From Spirochaetia bacterium (GTDB taxonomy: Bacteria > Spirochaetota > Spirochaetia > Treponematales > Treponemataceae), in contig JALELH010000018.1 in NCBI GenBank assembly GCA_022768865.1, positions 44,215 to 108,214 of the forward strand: DNA of 64,000 nt, written 5' to 3'. The position numbers and the translations under genes are program-made. This document shows, in pieces, positions 8,814 through 17,248 of the stretch (positions within the stretch are counted from its first letter, which is position 1; the number at the start of each line of letters is the position of its first letter). Under the pieces are notes generated by a model. It was not told the DNA's origin. It ran no database searches and saw only the letters and a list, made by a program, of their open reading frames with translations.

Positions 8814-9512
8814 TTATCTTTTTCTTTCCTTTACAAGGGAACTGGTAAATCCTTTGCTTTCAAGCTGTTTTATTAAGGCAGGAACCTGGCTGCCTTCAAC
8901 TTTTATAATTGCAACCTTTACATTACTGCCGGACTTTTGAAGGGTAACATTTTTAAACTTTGCACGTGCTACTTTTTTTGCAAACTCCCTTGCATTTTTT
9001 TCATCAGAAAATGCGCCAAGTTGAACATCATAAAGGGTGCCTTTTTTTATTTTTATCTGCTGAACTGACTTTGCAGCTGAAGTTCCTTTAGATTTTGCAA
9101 GGGGAATATTCCGGGCCTTTTTTGCAGATACTGCACTTTGCTTTGTGTTTGCACCCATCTGTACAATCTGAATTTTTACTTTTGCAGTGCCTGTTTTTAT
9201 CATGTCAAGTTTTACGGCAGCAGCCTTTGAAAGATCTGCTTCACGGCCTGCAACAAAAGGTCCCCTGTCGTTTACGCGCACATCAACGCTTTTTCCGTTG
9301 GCATAGTTTGTAATTCTAAGAACCGTATTAAAAGGAAGGGTTTTATGGGCGCAGGTCATGGCATACATATTGAACCTTTCACCATTGGCTGTTTTTCGCC
9401 CGTGAAATTTTTCTGCATAATAAGAAACAACAGCCTTATCTTTATACAGTTCAAGGCTGTGTGCAAAAGACAAAAAAAATACCGACAGCAAAAACAGAAG
9501 AAACTTTCTCAT
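8814..9512 (-). CDS. RlpA-like septal ring lytic transglycosylase with SPOR domain
   Basis: 232 residues, exported: signal peptide KFLLFLLSVFFLSFAHS. The double-psi beta-barrel of RlpA spans ~25-120, with ASYYAEKFHGRKTANGE-type start (here VVSYYAEKFHG) and the catalytic-site signature VRVNDRGPF. A Lys/Ala-rich linker leads to a SPOR domain (~155-230, YDVQLGAFSDEKNAREFAKK), which binds denuded septal peptidoglycan. Together these point to cleavage of glycan strands at division sites in the periplasm. No lipobox cysteine is visible, so it is soluble or SPOR-tethered rather than a lipoprotein as in E. coli. Confidence 0.9.
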   Translation of the reverse strand: MRKFLLFLLSVFFLSFAHSLELYKDKAVVSYYAEKFHGRKTANGERFNMYAMTCAHKTLPFNTVLRITNYANGKSVDVRVNDRGPFVAGREADLSKAAAVKLDMIKTGTAKVKIQIVQMGANTKQSAVSAKKARNIPLAKSKGTSAAKSVQQIKIKKGTLYDVQLGAFSDEKNAREFAKKVARAKFKNVTLQKSGSNVKVAIIKVEGSQVPALIKQLESKGFTSSLVKERKR

Positions 9513-9574
9513 GCTTTTATTGTCGGTAAATTTTTTATATAAACTTAGAAAAACTGCTGACTGTCTTTCGGCTT

Positions 9575-10678
9575 TTACTTTTTCAGAAGTGCTGCAAAAG
9601 GATTGTATGTTTCACCATCGTCGTCATCTTTGTGTGAAGACATATATTCCTTTGCATTATCTTCTTCTTCATTGGAAACAACAGTACTTAAAGAAATGCG
9701 CTTTTCATCAGCATCGATTTTGTCAATGATTACATCAAGAACGTCGCCTGCCTTGAAAACTTTTTTAAGGTTTGTGTTGCGTTCAACATTGAGTTTTGAA
9801 ACGTGAACAAGTCCGTCTATTCCGTCTGCAATATTTACGAAGACACCGAAATCTGCAACACGGCTGATTTTCCCTTCAATCTTATTGCCTACTTTAAATT
9901 TTGCAGTAACAGAATCCCATGGATCTGCTTCAAGTTCCTTTGTAGAAAGAGAAACCCTTTCGTGTTTCCAGTCAGCCTTGATAATTTTTGCAGTTATTTC
10001 CTGACCAACTTCCAGCACATCTGCCACATTGCTTACACGTGTCCTGCTGATTTCAGAAACAGGAAGGAGTGCCTGAAATCCGTTTAAATCAATAAAGGCT
10101 CCGTAAGATTCAATTGACTTAACGGTTCCTTTTACAGTCATTCCTACTGTATATTTTTCTGCAAGGGAAGCAAGTTCAGCGTTTGCCTTTTCTTCAAGAA
10201 GAATCCTGTTTGAAAGGACAATATTTTTTCCATCATTTTTAAATTCCGTAATCTTAAAAGACAGATGCTGGCCTACATATTCTGAACTTTCCTTTCTCTG
10301 ACGGTAACCCATCTGGCTGTACGGACAGAAAGCACGGGTTGTTCCAAGCATGACTTCGTAGCCGCCCTTGATTTCACCTTTTACAGTTCCTTCTACAGGA
10401 ATGCCGTTTTTAAATGCGTTTTCAAATACTGAATTATCGCCCTTTGTATTGCTGCCGGTAATTTTTGCAGTAAAGTGAAGTTCTTCATGCTTTCCGCCAA
10501 CAAAATAAACCTTTATTTTGTCACCTTCTTTTACTGTAATGTTTCCGTCTGCATCTTTAAAGTCTGCAGCATCAACAAAACCTTCACTCTTTAATCCAAG
10601 ATCAATGAATACTGTATCGCCATTAATTGCCACAACTGTAGTTTCTACAAGCTGTCCCGGTTCATATAAATTTTTCAT
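9575..10678 (-). CDS. Ribosomal protein S1-like protein with four S1 domains
   Basis: 367 residues with four S1 (OB-fold) RNA-binding repeats beginning near residues 5 (GQLVETTVVAINGDTVFIDLG), 95 (GIPVEGTVKGEIKGGYEV), 180 (GMTVKGTVKSIESYGAFIDL) and 265 (GNKIEGKISRVADFGVFVNI), then an acidic tail (SNEEEDN...HKDDDDGE). Canonical S1 has six repeats, so this is a short S1 or an S1 paralogue. Likely binds mRNA on the ribosome or elsewhere in the cytoplasm. It has its own leader with Shine-Dalgarno AAGGA; a hairpin and a TATAAT lie upstream, separating it from the UDG-like gene. Confidence 0.85.
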   Translation of the reverse strand: MKNLYEPGQLVETTVVAINGDTVFIDLGLKSEGFVDAADFKDADGNITVKEGDKIKVYFVGGKHEELHFTAKITGSNTKGDNSVFENAFKNGIPVEGTVKGEIKGGYEVMLGTTRAFCPYSQMGYRQRKESSEYVGQHLSFKITEFKNDGKNIVLSNRILLEEKANAELASLAEKYTVGMTVKGTVKSIESYGAFIDLNGFQALLPVSEISRTRVSNVADVLEVGQEITAKIIKADWKHERVSLSTKELEADPWDSVTAKFKVGNKIEGKISRVADFGVFVNIADGIDGLVHVSKLNVERNTNLKKVFKAGDVLDVIIDKIDADEKRISLSTVVSNEEEDNAKEYMSSHKDDDDGETYNPFAALLKK

Positions 10679-10720
10679 TTTTTTTCCTTATGATACGTTT
10701 TAATTTGTGATTTACATTAT

Positions 10721-10760
10721 AGAAAGAATTATTGCAAATGTCATTAGCAATATTCTTTCT
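10721..10760 (-). terminator. Hairpin between UDG-like and S1-like genes
   Basis: AGAAAGAATTATTGC (10721-10735) pairs with GCAATATTCTTTCT (10747-10760) around an 11-nt loop. On the minus strand the stem runs straight into CTATAATG, a good -10 for the S1-like gene (preceded at 17 bp by ATGACA). It may both end the UDG-like message and overlap the next promoter. There is no long T-run, so termination strength is uncertain. Confidence 0.5.
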
Positions 10761-10768
10761 ATTCTGGC

Positions 10769-11506
10769 TTATTCGCCATAAACTTCTTTTTTGTGCCTCA
10801 GGCCGATTTGACGCAATGCTTCTGCAATGGGTACAGATGGATTTTCTTCACGGAAATTTTTCAAATCCACACTGAATCTTCCCATGGAAAAATGATTTAA
10901 CAGATACACATTATCCCACATTGAACTGTTACCATAACTGGCTCTGAGCTGATTTTTGTATCCTAGAAACACACCGCCTTTTTTAAGTTCACTGTGCCCG
11001 ACAAGCCAAAGCTGAGTATCTGGCCCCATTCCCATATGTAACCTTGCCGTAAGTTCTGCACACTTTAATTGACTCTCTTCTATAAGGTTACAGATTTTCT
11101 GTCCCCCTTCTTCTGCCAGGATTTTAAGCTGTTTTGTTTTTGCCGTATGGACCGGAGTTTTATTCATAATGATTGTCTTTTTTCTAAAGTCCATATTAAG
11201 TTCAGGATGCTTTTTAAAAAAGTTTTCTGCCATTATGCCGCTTTTACCGACGAAATATCTGTTGTTTTTTGACAGCTGTTCATCTTTGCCTGGATTATCA
11301 CCAATTATAATAAGGTTTATTTCGTCTTCTTTTGTTACTTCATCATATGCTTTATTAAATACGATACTTGTTTCTACGCTGTAATCAGTTCCTGCAAGTT
11401 TTTTCTGTAATGGGAACAGTTCAGGTGACAGTTTATTCCAGTCTAAACACAACTTTCTGTATTCTTCACGAAACTGCACCCATTCATTCCATTGATGGTC
11501 TGTCAT
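10769..11506 (-). CDS. Uracil-DNA glycosylase superfamily-like protein
   Basis: 245 residues. The core LIIIGDNPGKDEQ resembles the water-activating GxDPG motif of the UDG superfamily, and LLNHFSMGRFS sits where the HPS-type motif 2 would be; KTIIMNKTPVHT and LWLVGHSELKKGG fill the intervening strands. The catalytic residues differ from families 1, 4 and 5 (GDNPG in place of GQDPY or GEAPG), so base-excision activity is not assured. It follows pyrE by 51 nt with Shine-Dalgarno AAGGAAG and is likely its operon partner. Confidence 0.65.
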   Translation of the reverse strand: MTDHQWNEWVQFREEYRKLCLDWNKLSPELFPLQKKLAGTDYSVETSIVFNKAYDEVTKEDEINLIIIGDNPGKDEQLSKNNRYFVGKSGIMAENFFKKHPELNMDFRKKTIIMNKTPVHTAKTKQLKILAEEGGQKICNLIEESQLKCAELTARLHMGMGPDTQLWLVGHSELKKGGVFLGYKNQLRASYGNSSMWDNVYLLNHFSMGRFSVDLKNFREENPSVPIAEALRQIGLRHKKEVYGE

Positions 11507-11557
11507 TTAACTTCCTTAATAAAAAGGGCACAGATTTAATCTGCACCCATAAATAAA

Positions 11558-12223
11558 TTAGCAGGCACCCCATTCCTTATAATATTCGTCAATATCTTTC
11601 ATCAATTCTGGAGTCAAAACTGTACCCTTTAATGCTTCTGTAACCTCTTTCATTGTTACTATGGCACGTGCCGGGAATCCATATTTTTCTGTAATTGTTT
11701 CAAGGGCACTCTTATTGCTGTCTGCTGATGCTCTTTCCATTCTGTTAAGTGACACCATTTCGCCAACAACTGTCACCTTTGCCTGTCCTGTTACAATAGG
11801 ATATGTTTCTTCAATAGATTTTCCAGAAGTAGTAACATCTTCAATAATTACAACCCTGTCTCCATCTTTTATTTCAGAACCAAGAATTGCTCCTTTATCT
11901 GCACCATGGTTCTTTACTTCCTTGCGGTTAGAACAATAGCGGATTTCTTTTCCATAAAGTTTCTGATAGGCAATAACCGTTGTTACGGCAAGTGGAATTC
12001 CCTTATATGCAGGTCCAAAAAGAACATCAAAATCATCACCAAAATTTGCATGAATTGCCTGTGCATAAAATTCACCTAATTTTGCAAGCTGACTTCCAGT
12101 AACATAAGCTCCTGCATTCATAAAAAACGGCGATTTCCTTCCGCTCTTAAGAGTAAAAGAACCAAACTTTAAAACCTTGCACTGAACCATAAAATCAATA
12201 AAATCTTTCTTATACTGTTCCAT
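11558..12223 (-). CDS. pyrE: Orotate phosphoribosyltransferase
   Basis: 221 residues. Converts orotate and PRPP to orotidine monophosphate in pyrimidine synthesis. The PRPP-binding motif VVIIEDVTTSGKSIEET and the FGPAYKGIPLA loop are present, and the N-terminal SGRKSPFFMNAGAY is the eukaryote/gammaproteobacteria-like type-1 OPRT signature. Length is typical. It stands apart from other pyr genes; the gene upstream on the same strand is aat, separated by a long palindromic repeat. Confidence 0.95.
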   Translation of the reverse strand: MEQYKKDFIDFMVQCKVLKFGSFTLKSGRKSPFFMNAGAYVTGSQLAKLGEFYAQAIHANFGDDFDVLFGPAYKGIPLAVTTVIAYQKLYGKEIRYCSNRKEVKNHGADKGAILGSEIKDGDRVVIIEDVTTSGKSIEETYPIVTGQAKVTVVGEMVSLNRMERASADSNKSALETITEKYGFPARAIVTMKEVTEALKGTVLTPELMKDIDEYYKEWGAC

Positions 12224-12272
12224 GGCTCACAGTTTACTAAATGGCTGTGAAAAATTCAATTTAGCAAATTTA

Positions 12273-12463
12273 GGTCGAATATCGAATTTCAGAATACTTT
12301 TCAATACAACTTTTTTAGTATTAATAGACGCCGTAGGCAGGTTCAGGCCTGAAAAAAAATCTGCACAAACGTAGTGCGGAAGCCTTTTTTTCAGGCCTGG
12401 TTCTGCCGAGAGGCGTCTTAGTTTCTAAAGAAAAGTAATTTTCTTATTATTCGACATTCGGTC
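12273..12463. repeat. MITE-like 191-bp palindromic element
   Basis: Imperfect terminal inverted repeats, GGTCGAATATCGAAT at the left and ATTCGACATTCGGTC at the right (12 of 15 matching). Inside these are a second pair (AGACGCC / GGCGTCT), then GGCAG / CTGCC, and two self-complementary CAGGCCTG boxes flanking a loop with A- and T-runs. It ends directly at the stop codon of aat. No coding capacity. Parts recur at 61958-62113, and the terminal sequence recurs near 63686. It could fold into one large hairpin in RNA and may end transcription between aat and pyrE. Confidence 0.75.
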
Positions 12464-13201
12464 TTATAATGCACCCGTAATTTTGTTCACCTGAACTTCA
12501 AATTCAGTTTCCAGGTTTTTCTTAAGTGAACTATGCAATGCCTTCTGTTCAATTTTAAAAAATGCTGAACGGCTTATATTCTTTGCACCGTATCTTGCAA
12601 TATTATCTGTATATACCTGACTGTCTACAAGCAAGCCACCACATTCAATAAAAGCTTTCATAAAGAGTATAAAAGCACTTTTTGAACTGTCAGTAGCTTT
12701 TGTAAACATGCTTTCTCCGCAAAAAACACTTCCAATAAGAACTCCATATAATCCGCCCACAAGTTCTCCTTCATGCCAGGTTTCAAAACTGTGTGCATAC
12801 CCTGCTTCATGAAATTTTGTGTATGCTTCAATCATCATGTTGCCTATCCATGTGCCATTTTGACCTTTGCGGTTTTGGTTTGCACATTCAATCATAACCT
12901 GAGTAAAAGCTTTATCCATTGTATATGTATAAGGAGTATGCCGTAAAAACTTTGATGCACTTCTAGGAATATGAAAGTCCTGCGTCTTAAGAACGAAGCG
13001 CGGATCCGGTGAATGCCATACTACAGGTTCTCCTTCATCTTCTGAAAACCAGGGAAAAACGCCCTGCATATATGCTGAATATAAAAGCTGCAAGTCAATA
13101 TCCAGTGTAATTCCGCAAATAGAATCTCCGTATTCTTTATATATAGTTCCAGGCTGTGCAAAGATATAAATCAAATCAGGATTTATTAAGCAATCACGCA
13201 T
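12464..13201 (-). CDS. aat: Leucyl/phenylalanyl-tRNA-protein transferase
   Basis: 245 residues. Adds Leu or Phe from aminoacyl-tRNA to proteins with N-terminal Arg or Lys, making N-degrons. Family motifs: AYMQGVFPWFSEDE, WHSPDPRFVL, GTWIGNMMIEAY, SFETWHEGELVGGLYG. It overlaps the end of clpA by 16 nt and follows clpS-clpA, which recognise and unfold exactly these N-degron substrates. The three genes form an N-end-rule cassette, lacking only clpP. Confidence 0.95.
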   Translation of the reverse strand: MRDCLINPDLIYIFAQPGTIYKEYGDSICGITLDIDLQLLYSAYMQGVFPWFSEDEGEPVVWHSPDPRFVLKTQDFHIPRSASKFLRHTPYTYTMDKAFTQVMIECANQNRKGQNGTWIGNMMIEAYTKFHEAGYAHSFETWHEGELVGGLYGVLIGSVFCGESMFTKATDSSKSAFILFMKAFIECGGLLVDSQVYTDNIARYGAKNISRSAFFKIEQKALHSSLKKNLETEFEVQVNKITGAL

Positions 13202-15453
13202 TTAATTTCCCCATTTTCTACGGAAACTTTTACTTTGCCACCCTTGGTCAAACTGCCAAACAACAGCTCATCTATTAAGGCTGATGCTATTTTTTCCTCT
13301 GCATATCGCTGAATATTCCTTGCTCCAAATTCTTCACTCAAGGCTTTTCCTGCAATAAAATCATAAACTTCTGATTCCGTAATCAGCTCAACTTTCTTTG
13401 TTTCAAGGCGTTTTGCAATGGCATCGACTGCTTTACGTGCAATCCTTATGGCATTTTCTTTTCCAAGCTGATTAAAGTAAACAATTTTATCCAGTCGATT
13501 TCTGAATTCCGGTGTAAACGTTTTGTCAACGGCATCTTTTAGGGCAAAACTATCATTTATAAGTTTATTTTCTGAACTTCCAAAGCCCGGAACATTTTTG
13601 CCCATATCACCTGCACCACAATTGCTGGTAAAAATAATAAGGCAGTTCCTGAAATCAGCCTTTCTACCCTGACTGTCCGTCAAAGTTCCATAATCCAGAA
13701 CCTGAAGCAAGGTATTGTAAATATCTTTATGAGCCTTCTCAATTTCATCAAAAAGAATTACAGCATGACTTTCCTTTCTGACGGCTTCCGTTAAAACACC
13801 ACCATTTTCATAGCCTATATAACCTGGCGCAGAGCCAATAAGACGGCTGATGGAATAAGATTCCTGATATTCACTCATATCAAATCGCAAAAGCTTTATT
13901 CCAAGTTTTTCCGATAAAACTTTTGCAAGTTCTGTTTTTCCAACACCAGTTGGGCCGACAAACAAAAAACTTGCTTCAGGTTTTTCAAGGTTACGGAACC
14001 CTGCCCTTGCCTTTTTTACTGCGGCACAAACCGAATCAACGGCTTCATCCTGACCAAAAATTTCTGCCTTAATCTTTTCGTTAAAGGCCTTTAGATTTTC
14101 TTTTTCTTTACCACTTAAATTTTCCAGCGGAACTTTAGCCATTCTTGAAACTACATGACGAATTTCATTTACTGTAACTTTTGTTTTTTTATGAAGCCTT
14201 GCATAAACACCGCTTTCATCAATTACATCTATGGCTTTATCCGGCAGTCTTCTTTCTGTAAAGAAACGCACTGATAAATCTACAGCAAGAGCAAGACAAT
14301 CCGGTGAATATTTTACATTATGAAATTCTTCATATTTTGGAAGAATACCTTTTAAAATTTTTATACATTCATCACGAGTTGGCTCAAGAATATCAATTTT
14401 CTGAAACCTTCTTGCCAAAGCCCGGTCTTTTTCAAAAATCTTTGCATACTCTTCAAAAGTCGTTGAGCCAATGCAGCGCAAATTTCCCTTGCCAAGTGCC
14501 GGTTTTAAAATATTTGCCACATCAAGACCACCGCTGGAATTATTGCCCGTGCCTGCACCTATCATGGTATGAATTTCATCTATAAATAAAATTGCCTTAG
14601 GCTTTATTTGCAAAGCTTCTACAAGTTTTTTAATTCTACTTTCAAAATCTCCGCGGTATTTTGTTCCTGCCACAAGTGAACTTATTTCAACAGAATAAAT
14701 TTCTACATCTCGTAAGTATTCAGGAACATTCCCATCTGCAATACGCTGAGCAATACCTTCCGTAATTGTTGTTTTTCCAACACCTGCATCGCCAACATGC
14801 AAAGGATTATTTTTTGTCCTGCGGCATAAGATTTCTATTGTGCGCTCAATTTCATCTTCCCTGCCAACAAGTTTATCAAGTTTTCCTTCCCTTGCTTTTG
14901 CCGTAAGATTTACTGCAAATTTTTCCAGAATTTCATATATACTTTTTTCAGCCTGAATTGCTGCGTCTTCTACAATCTGATCAATATCATTCCCGGGAGA
15001 ATCAAAAAACACAGGATTAGTTTTATGAATCTCACGTGCAGCAATAAGAATTTCCATATCAATTTCATTGTTTTTCAGAATATGATAAATATTGAGCCGG
15101 CTGTCAGAAACAAGAGCAAACAGATAATGAAAAACGGTAATTTCATCTGTGTTTTCTTTCAATGCAAAAGATTCTGCCTTTATAAGAACTTCATCATACA
15201 AAACAGAATGAGGAGCTTCATCTTTTTCCTTGTATTTTACTACATTTGCAGGACAATATTCTTCAAGAAATTCAAGAAGTTCATCTTCTACATTTATTAA
15301 ATTAATATCCGGATGAAGTCCTAGAACCCTGCCAACATAGGAATCCAGTATGCAACAAAAAACAAGTTCCGGCGTTGCAAATTCAATGCCCTTTTTCAGA
15401 ACAAGTTCATCGGCATGTTGTAAAACGCTTCTCAGTTCTTCAGAGTATTCCAT
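13186..15453 (-). CDS. clpA: ATP-dependent Clp protease ATP-binding subunit ClpA
   Basis: 755 residues with an N-terminal Clp_N domain (~1-145), a first AAA+ module (Walker A GDAGVGKTT; the family usually has GDPGVGKT), and a second one (GPTGVGKTE, Walker B VILFDEIEKAH) plus the C-terminal D2-small domain. There is no ClpB-type middle coiled coil, and the preceding clpS identifies it as ClpA rather than ClpC. It unfolds substrates for ClpP in the cytoplasm. Its ATG overlaps the clpS stop by one base (TAATG), so translation is coupled. Confidence 0.95.
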   Translation of the reverse strand: MEYSEELRSVLQHADELVLKKGIEFATPELVFCCILDSYVGRVLGLHPDINLINVEDELLEFLEEYCPANVVKYKEKDEAPHSVLYDEVLIKAESFALKENTDEITVFHYLFALVSDSRLNIYHILKNNEIDMEILIAAREIHKTNPVFFDSPGNDIDQIVEDAAIQAEKSIYEILEKFAVNLTAKAREGKLDKLVGREDEIERTIEILCRRTKNNPLHVGDAGVGKTTITEGIAQRIADGNVPEYLRDVEIYSVEISSLVAGTKYRGDFESRIKKLVEALQIKPKAILFIDEIHTMIGAGTGNNSSGGLDVANILKPALGKGNLRCIGSTTFEEYAKIFEKDRALARRFQKIDILEPTRDECIKILKGILPKYEEFHNVKYSPDCLALAVDLSVRFFTERRLPDKAIDVIDESGVYARLHKKTKVTVNEIRHVVSRMAKVPLENLSGKEKENLKAFNEKIKAEIFGQDEAVDSVCAAVKKARAGFRNLEKPEASFLFVGPTGVGKTELAKVLSEKLGIKLLRFDMSEYQESYSISRLIGSAPGYIGYENGGVLTEAVRKESHAVILFDEIEKAHKDIYNTLLQVLDYGTLTDSQGRKADFRNCLIIFTSNCGAGDMGKNVPGFGSSENKLINDSFALKDAVDKTFTPEFRNRLDKIVYFNQLGKENAIRIARKAVDAIAKRLETKKVELITESEVYDFIAGKALSEEFGARNIQRYAEEKIASALIDELLFGSLTKGGKVKVSVENGEIKCVIA

Positions 15454-15764
15454 TAGTCTTCTTCCACTTTAACTTGCAAAGGAAATCCATTTGCCCTGGC
15501 TTTTTGTATTACGGAACGGGCTTTTGTTGCAGCAATGTCATATGGATAAACACCTGCAACACCCCTGCCCGATTCATGAATTTCAAGCATTAAGGAATTT
15601 GCTTCTTCTAGTGTTTTATTAAAAAACGTCATCAGTACTTCCACTACAAATTCCATTGTTGTATAGTCATCATTATAAAAAACAACTTTGTATTGTGGAG
15701 GAATATCAAATTCAACTGCTACATCTGAATCTGTTTCACCTGAATACTGAATATTATTAGCCAT
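15453..15764 (-). CDS. clpS: ClpS adaptor protein
   Basis: 103 residues from the ATG at 15764; the ORF-track start (15836) would run into psd and adds residues outside the family. Contains the ClpS core PPQYKVVFYNDDYTTMEFVVEVL and the HESGRGVAGVYPYDIA stretch that forms the hydrophobic pocket for N-degron residues and the ClpA contact. It delivers proteins with N-terminal Leu, Phe, Trp or Tyr to ClpA. The start lies 4 nt past the psd stop, and the stop overlaps the clpA start. Confidence 0.95.
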   Translation of the reverse strand: MANNIQYSGETDSDVAVEFDIPPQYKVVFYNDDYTTMEFVVEVLMTFFNKTLEEANSLMLEIHESGRGVAGVYPYDIAATKARSVIQKARANGFPLQVKVEED

Positions 15765-15768
15765 AAAA

Positions 15769-16590
15769 TTAAGCCTTATTTGCAATCCACTGACCAATTT
15801 TAACGCGGACTTCACCCTTTCTAAGGTTCTGTTCAAGTTCCGGCAAAAGCTTTATTTTTCCTTTTTCAAAAAGAAGTGCAATTGTTGAACCATGTAAATC
15901 AAAATAACCTTTTTCTTCACCCTTTTTAACTGCACAGTTTTCGTGATGATTTATAATTCCGCCTACGCTGAATGCGCCAATTTCAACTGATGCCACATCC
16001 CCAAAATTTTCTGTATGAAGAATATTCCAGTTGCGCCTGTTTAGGGTAAAAACTTTATATTTTTCCAAAGCCAAAGGCTGAACACAATAAAGCTTTCCTT
16101 TTATAAAATGATTTTCTTCAACTGTTGCATTATCACAATAAATGTAGCGGTGATAGTCAGTTGCACAAAGACGAAAAACCAGACATTTTCCGCCAATGAA
16201 TTTTTTACCAGTTTCTTCATTCTGAAAGAAGTCGTTTAAACTGTAATCTGCTCCTTTAATGCTAAAAGTACTGTCATTTTTAATATCATAAGATGTTAAA
16301 AGACTATCACACGGGCTTATAAAATGATCAGGTTCACTGTCAAAAATTACAATGGCTTTTTTACGTGTAAAAAAATCATTAAACGAATGAAACTTTTTAC
16401 CTGCCCATTCGCTTAAATTGATACCATTTCTTTTAACAAATGGCCTGATTACTGGAATGGACAAAGGAGAACGCAGAAACAAACCAAGCAGAGCCGGAAC
16501 TTTTAATGCAAGAATCAGTTCAAGAAGAACCCTGCCAGGCTTTGTTCCATAAAGAAATATAACTGACTTGTCATTTGGGTTTTTATTCAT
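15769..16590 (-). CDS. psd: Phosphatidylserine decarboxylase proenzyme
   Basis: 273 residues. Makes phosphatidylethanolamine from phosphatidylserine at the membrane. Visible landmarks: FHSFNDFFTRK, CATDYHRYIYCDN, GAFSVGGIINHHEN, and the self-cleavage site HGST near residue 230, where Ser becomes the pyruvoyl group. Most family members have LGST; His in the first position is unusual but the Gly-Ser-Thr needed for cleavage is intact. It follows pssA by 6 nt, so the two consecutive steps are in one operon with clpS-clpA-aat. Confidence 0.95.
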   Translation of the reverse strand: MNKNPNDKSVIFLYGTKPGRVLLELILALKVPALLGLFLRSPLSIPVIRPFVKRNGINLSEWAGKKFHSFNDFFTRKKAIVIFDSEPDHFISPCDSLLTSYDIKNDSTFSIKGADYSLNDFFQNEETGKKFIGGKCLVFRLCATDYHRYIYCDNATVEENHFIKGKLYCVQPLALEKYKVFTLNRRNWNILHTENFGDVASVEIGAFSVGGIINHHENCAVKKGEEKGYFDLHGSTIALLFEKGKIKLLPELEQNLRKGEVRVKIGQWIANKA

Positions 16591-16596
16591 AAAATT

Positions 16597-17232
16597 CTAG
16601 TAATAAAAAAGAGCTGCGATTTCTGCAATACCAACACAAATAAGAACTATTTTTCCAAGAAGATTTGGCTTAATAAGTTTAAACGGACTGATAAAAGCAA
16701 TACCGCAAACAATAAGGATTGCAGCACCAACATATTCACTGAACGGCTTTTTTACAACGCTGCAAATATCATAAATAGCAGGCATAATAAGCGCAATGGA
16801 AGTTACCGGCAGACCTTTGTAAATATGACGTTCTTCTGTTGTTCCTTTCTGACGTTCTGCTTCATCAACATTAAAAAATGCAAGACGAATAAGGGCACAA
16901 AGAAGATAACATGCACAGATTGCAGTTACAATGTTATGAGCCGGTACATATTTACTTTCACAGCCAAGCTTGTAAACAATCATTGCAGGAAGGACACCGT
17001 AACAGATAAGATCGCTCATGGAATCAATCTGAATTCCAAAATTCTTTTCAAAACTGGTCCGGTTCTTTTTTGTGGAAGCAACTTTACCGTCAAACATATC
17101 AAGAATTCCGGATACCATAAGACAAAGAATAGCTTCCTTATAATTACCATCTAGAACATAACTGATGCCGACAAAAGAAACAATCATTGCAACATAAGTC
17201 ATAACAACCGTGTAATTGTATACACCTAACAT
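16597..17232 (-). CDS. pssA: CDP-diacylglycerol-serine O-phosphatidyltransferase
   Basis: 211 residues, polytopic membrane enzyme with about six helices. The CDP-alcohol phosphatidyltransferase signature is present as DMFDGKVASTKKNRTSFEKNFGIQIDSMSD; note VAS where the consensus has AR after DG. It makes phosphatidylserine from CDP-diacylglycerol and serine, the substrate of the next gene, psd. Shine-Dalgarno GGGG lies 8 nt before the ATG. Confidence 0.9.
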   Translation of the reverse strand: MLGVYNYTVVMTYVAMIVSFVGISYVLDGNYKEAILCLMVSGILDMFDGKVASTKKNRTSFEKNFGIQIDSMSDLICYGVLPAMIVYKLGCESKYVPAHNIVTAICACYLLCALIRLAFFNVDEAERQKGTTEERHIYKGLPVTSIALIMPAIYDICSVVKKPFSEYVGAAILIVCGIAFISPFKLIKPNLLGKIVLICVGIAEIAALFYY

Positions 17233-17248
17233 ATTTATCCCCTATATT

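Noticed and set aside
12224-12463. Small RNA or tRNA gene between aat and pyrE
   Set aside because: No cloverleaf; the structure is a long nested inverted repeat shared with another gap.
15765-15836. ORF-track start of clpS
   Set aside because: It would overlap psd and adds residues outside the ClpS family; ATG 15764 sits 4 nt after the psd stop.
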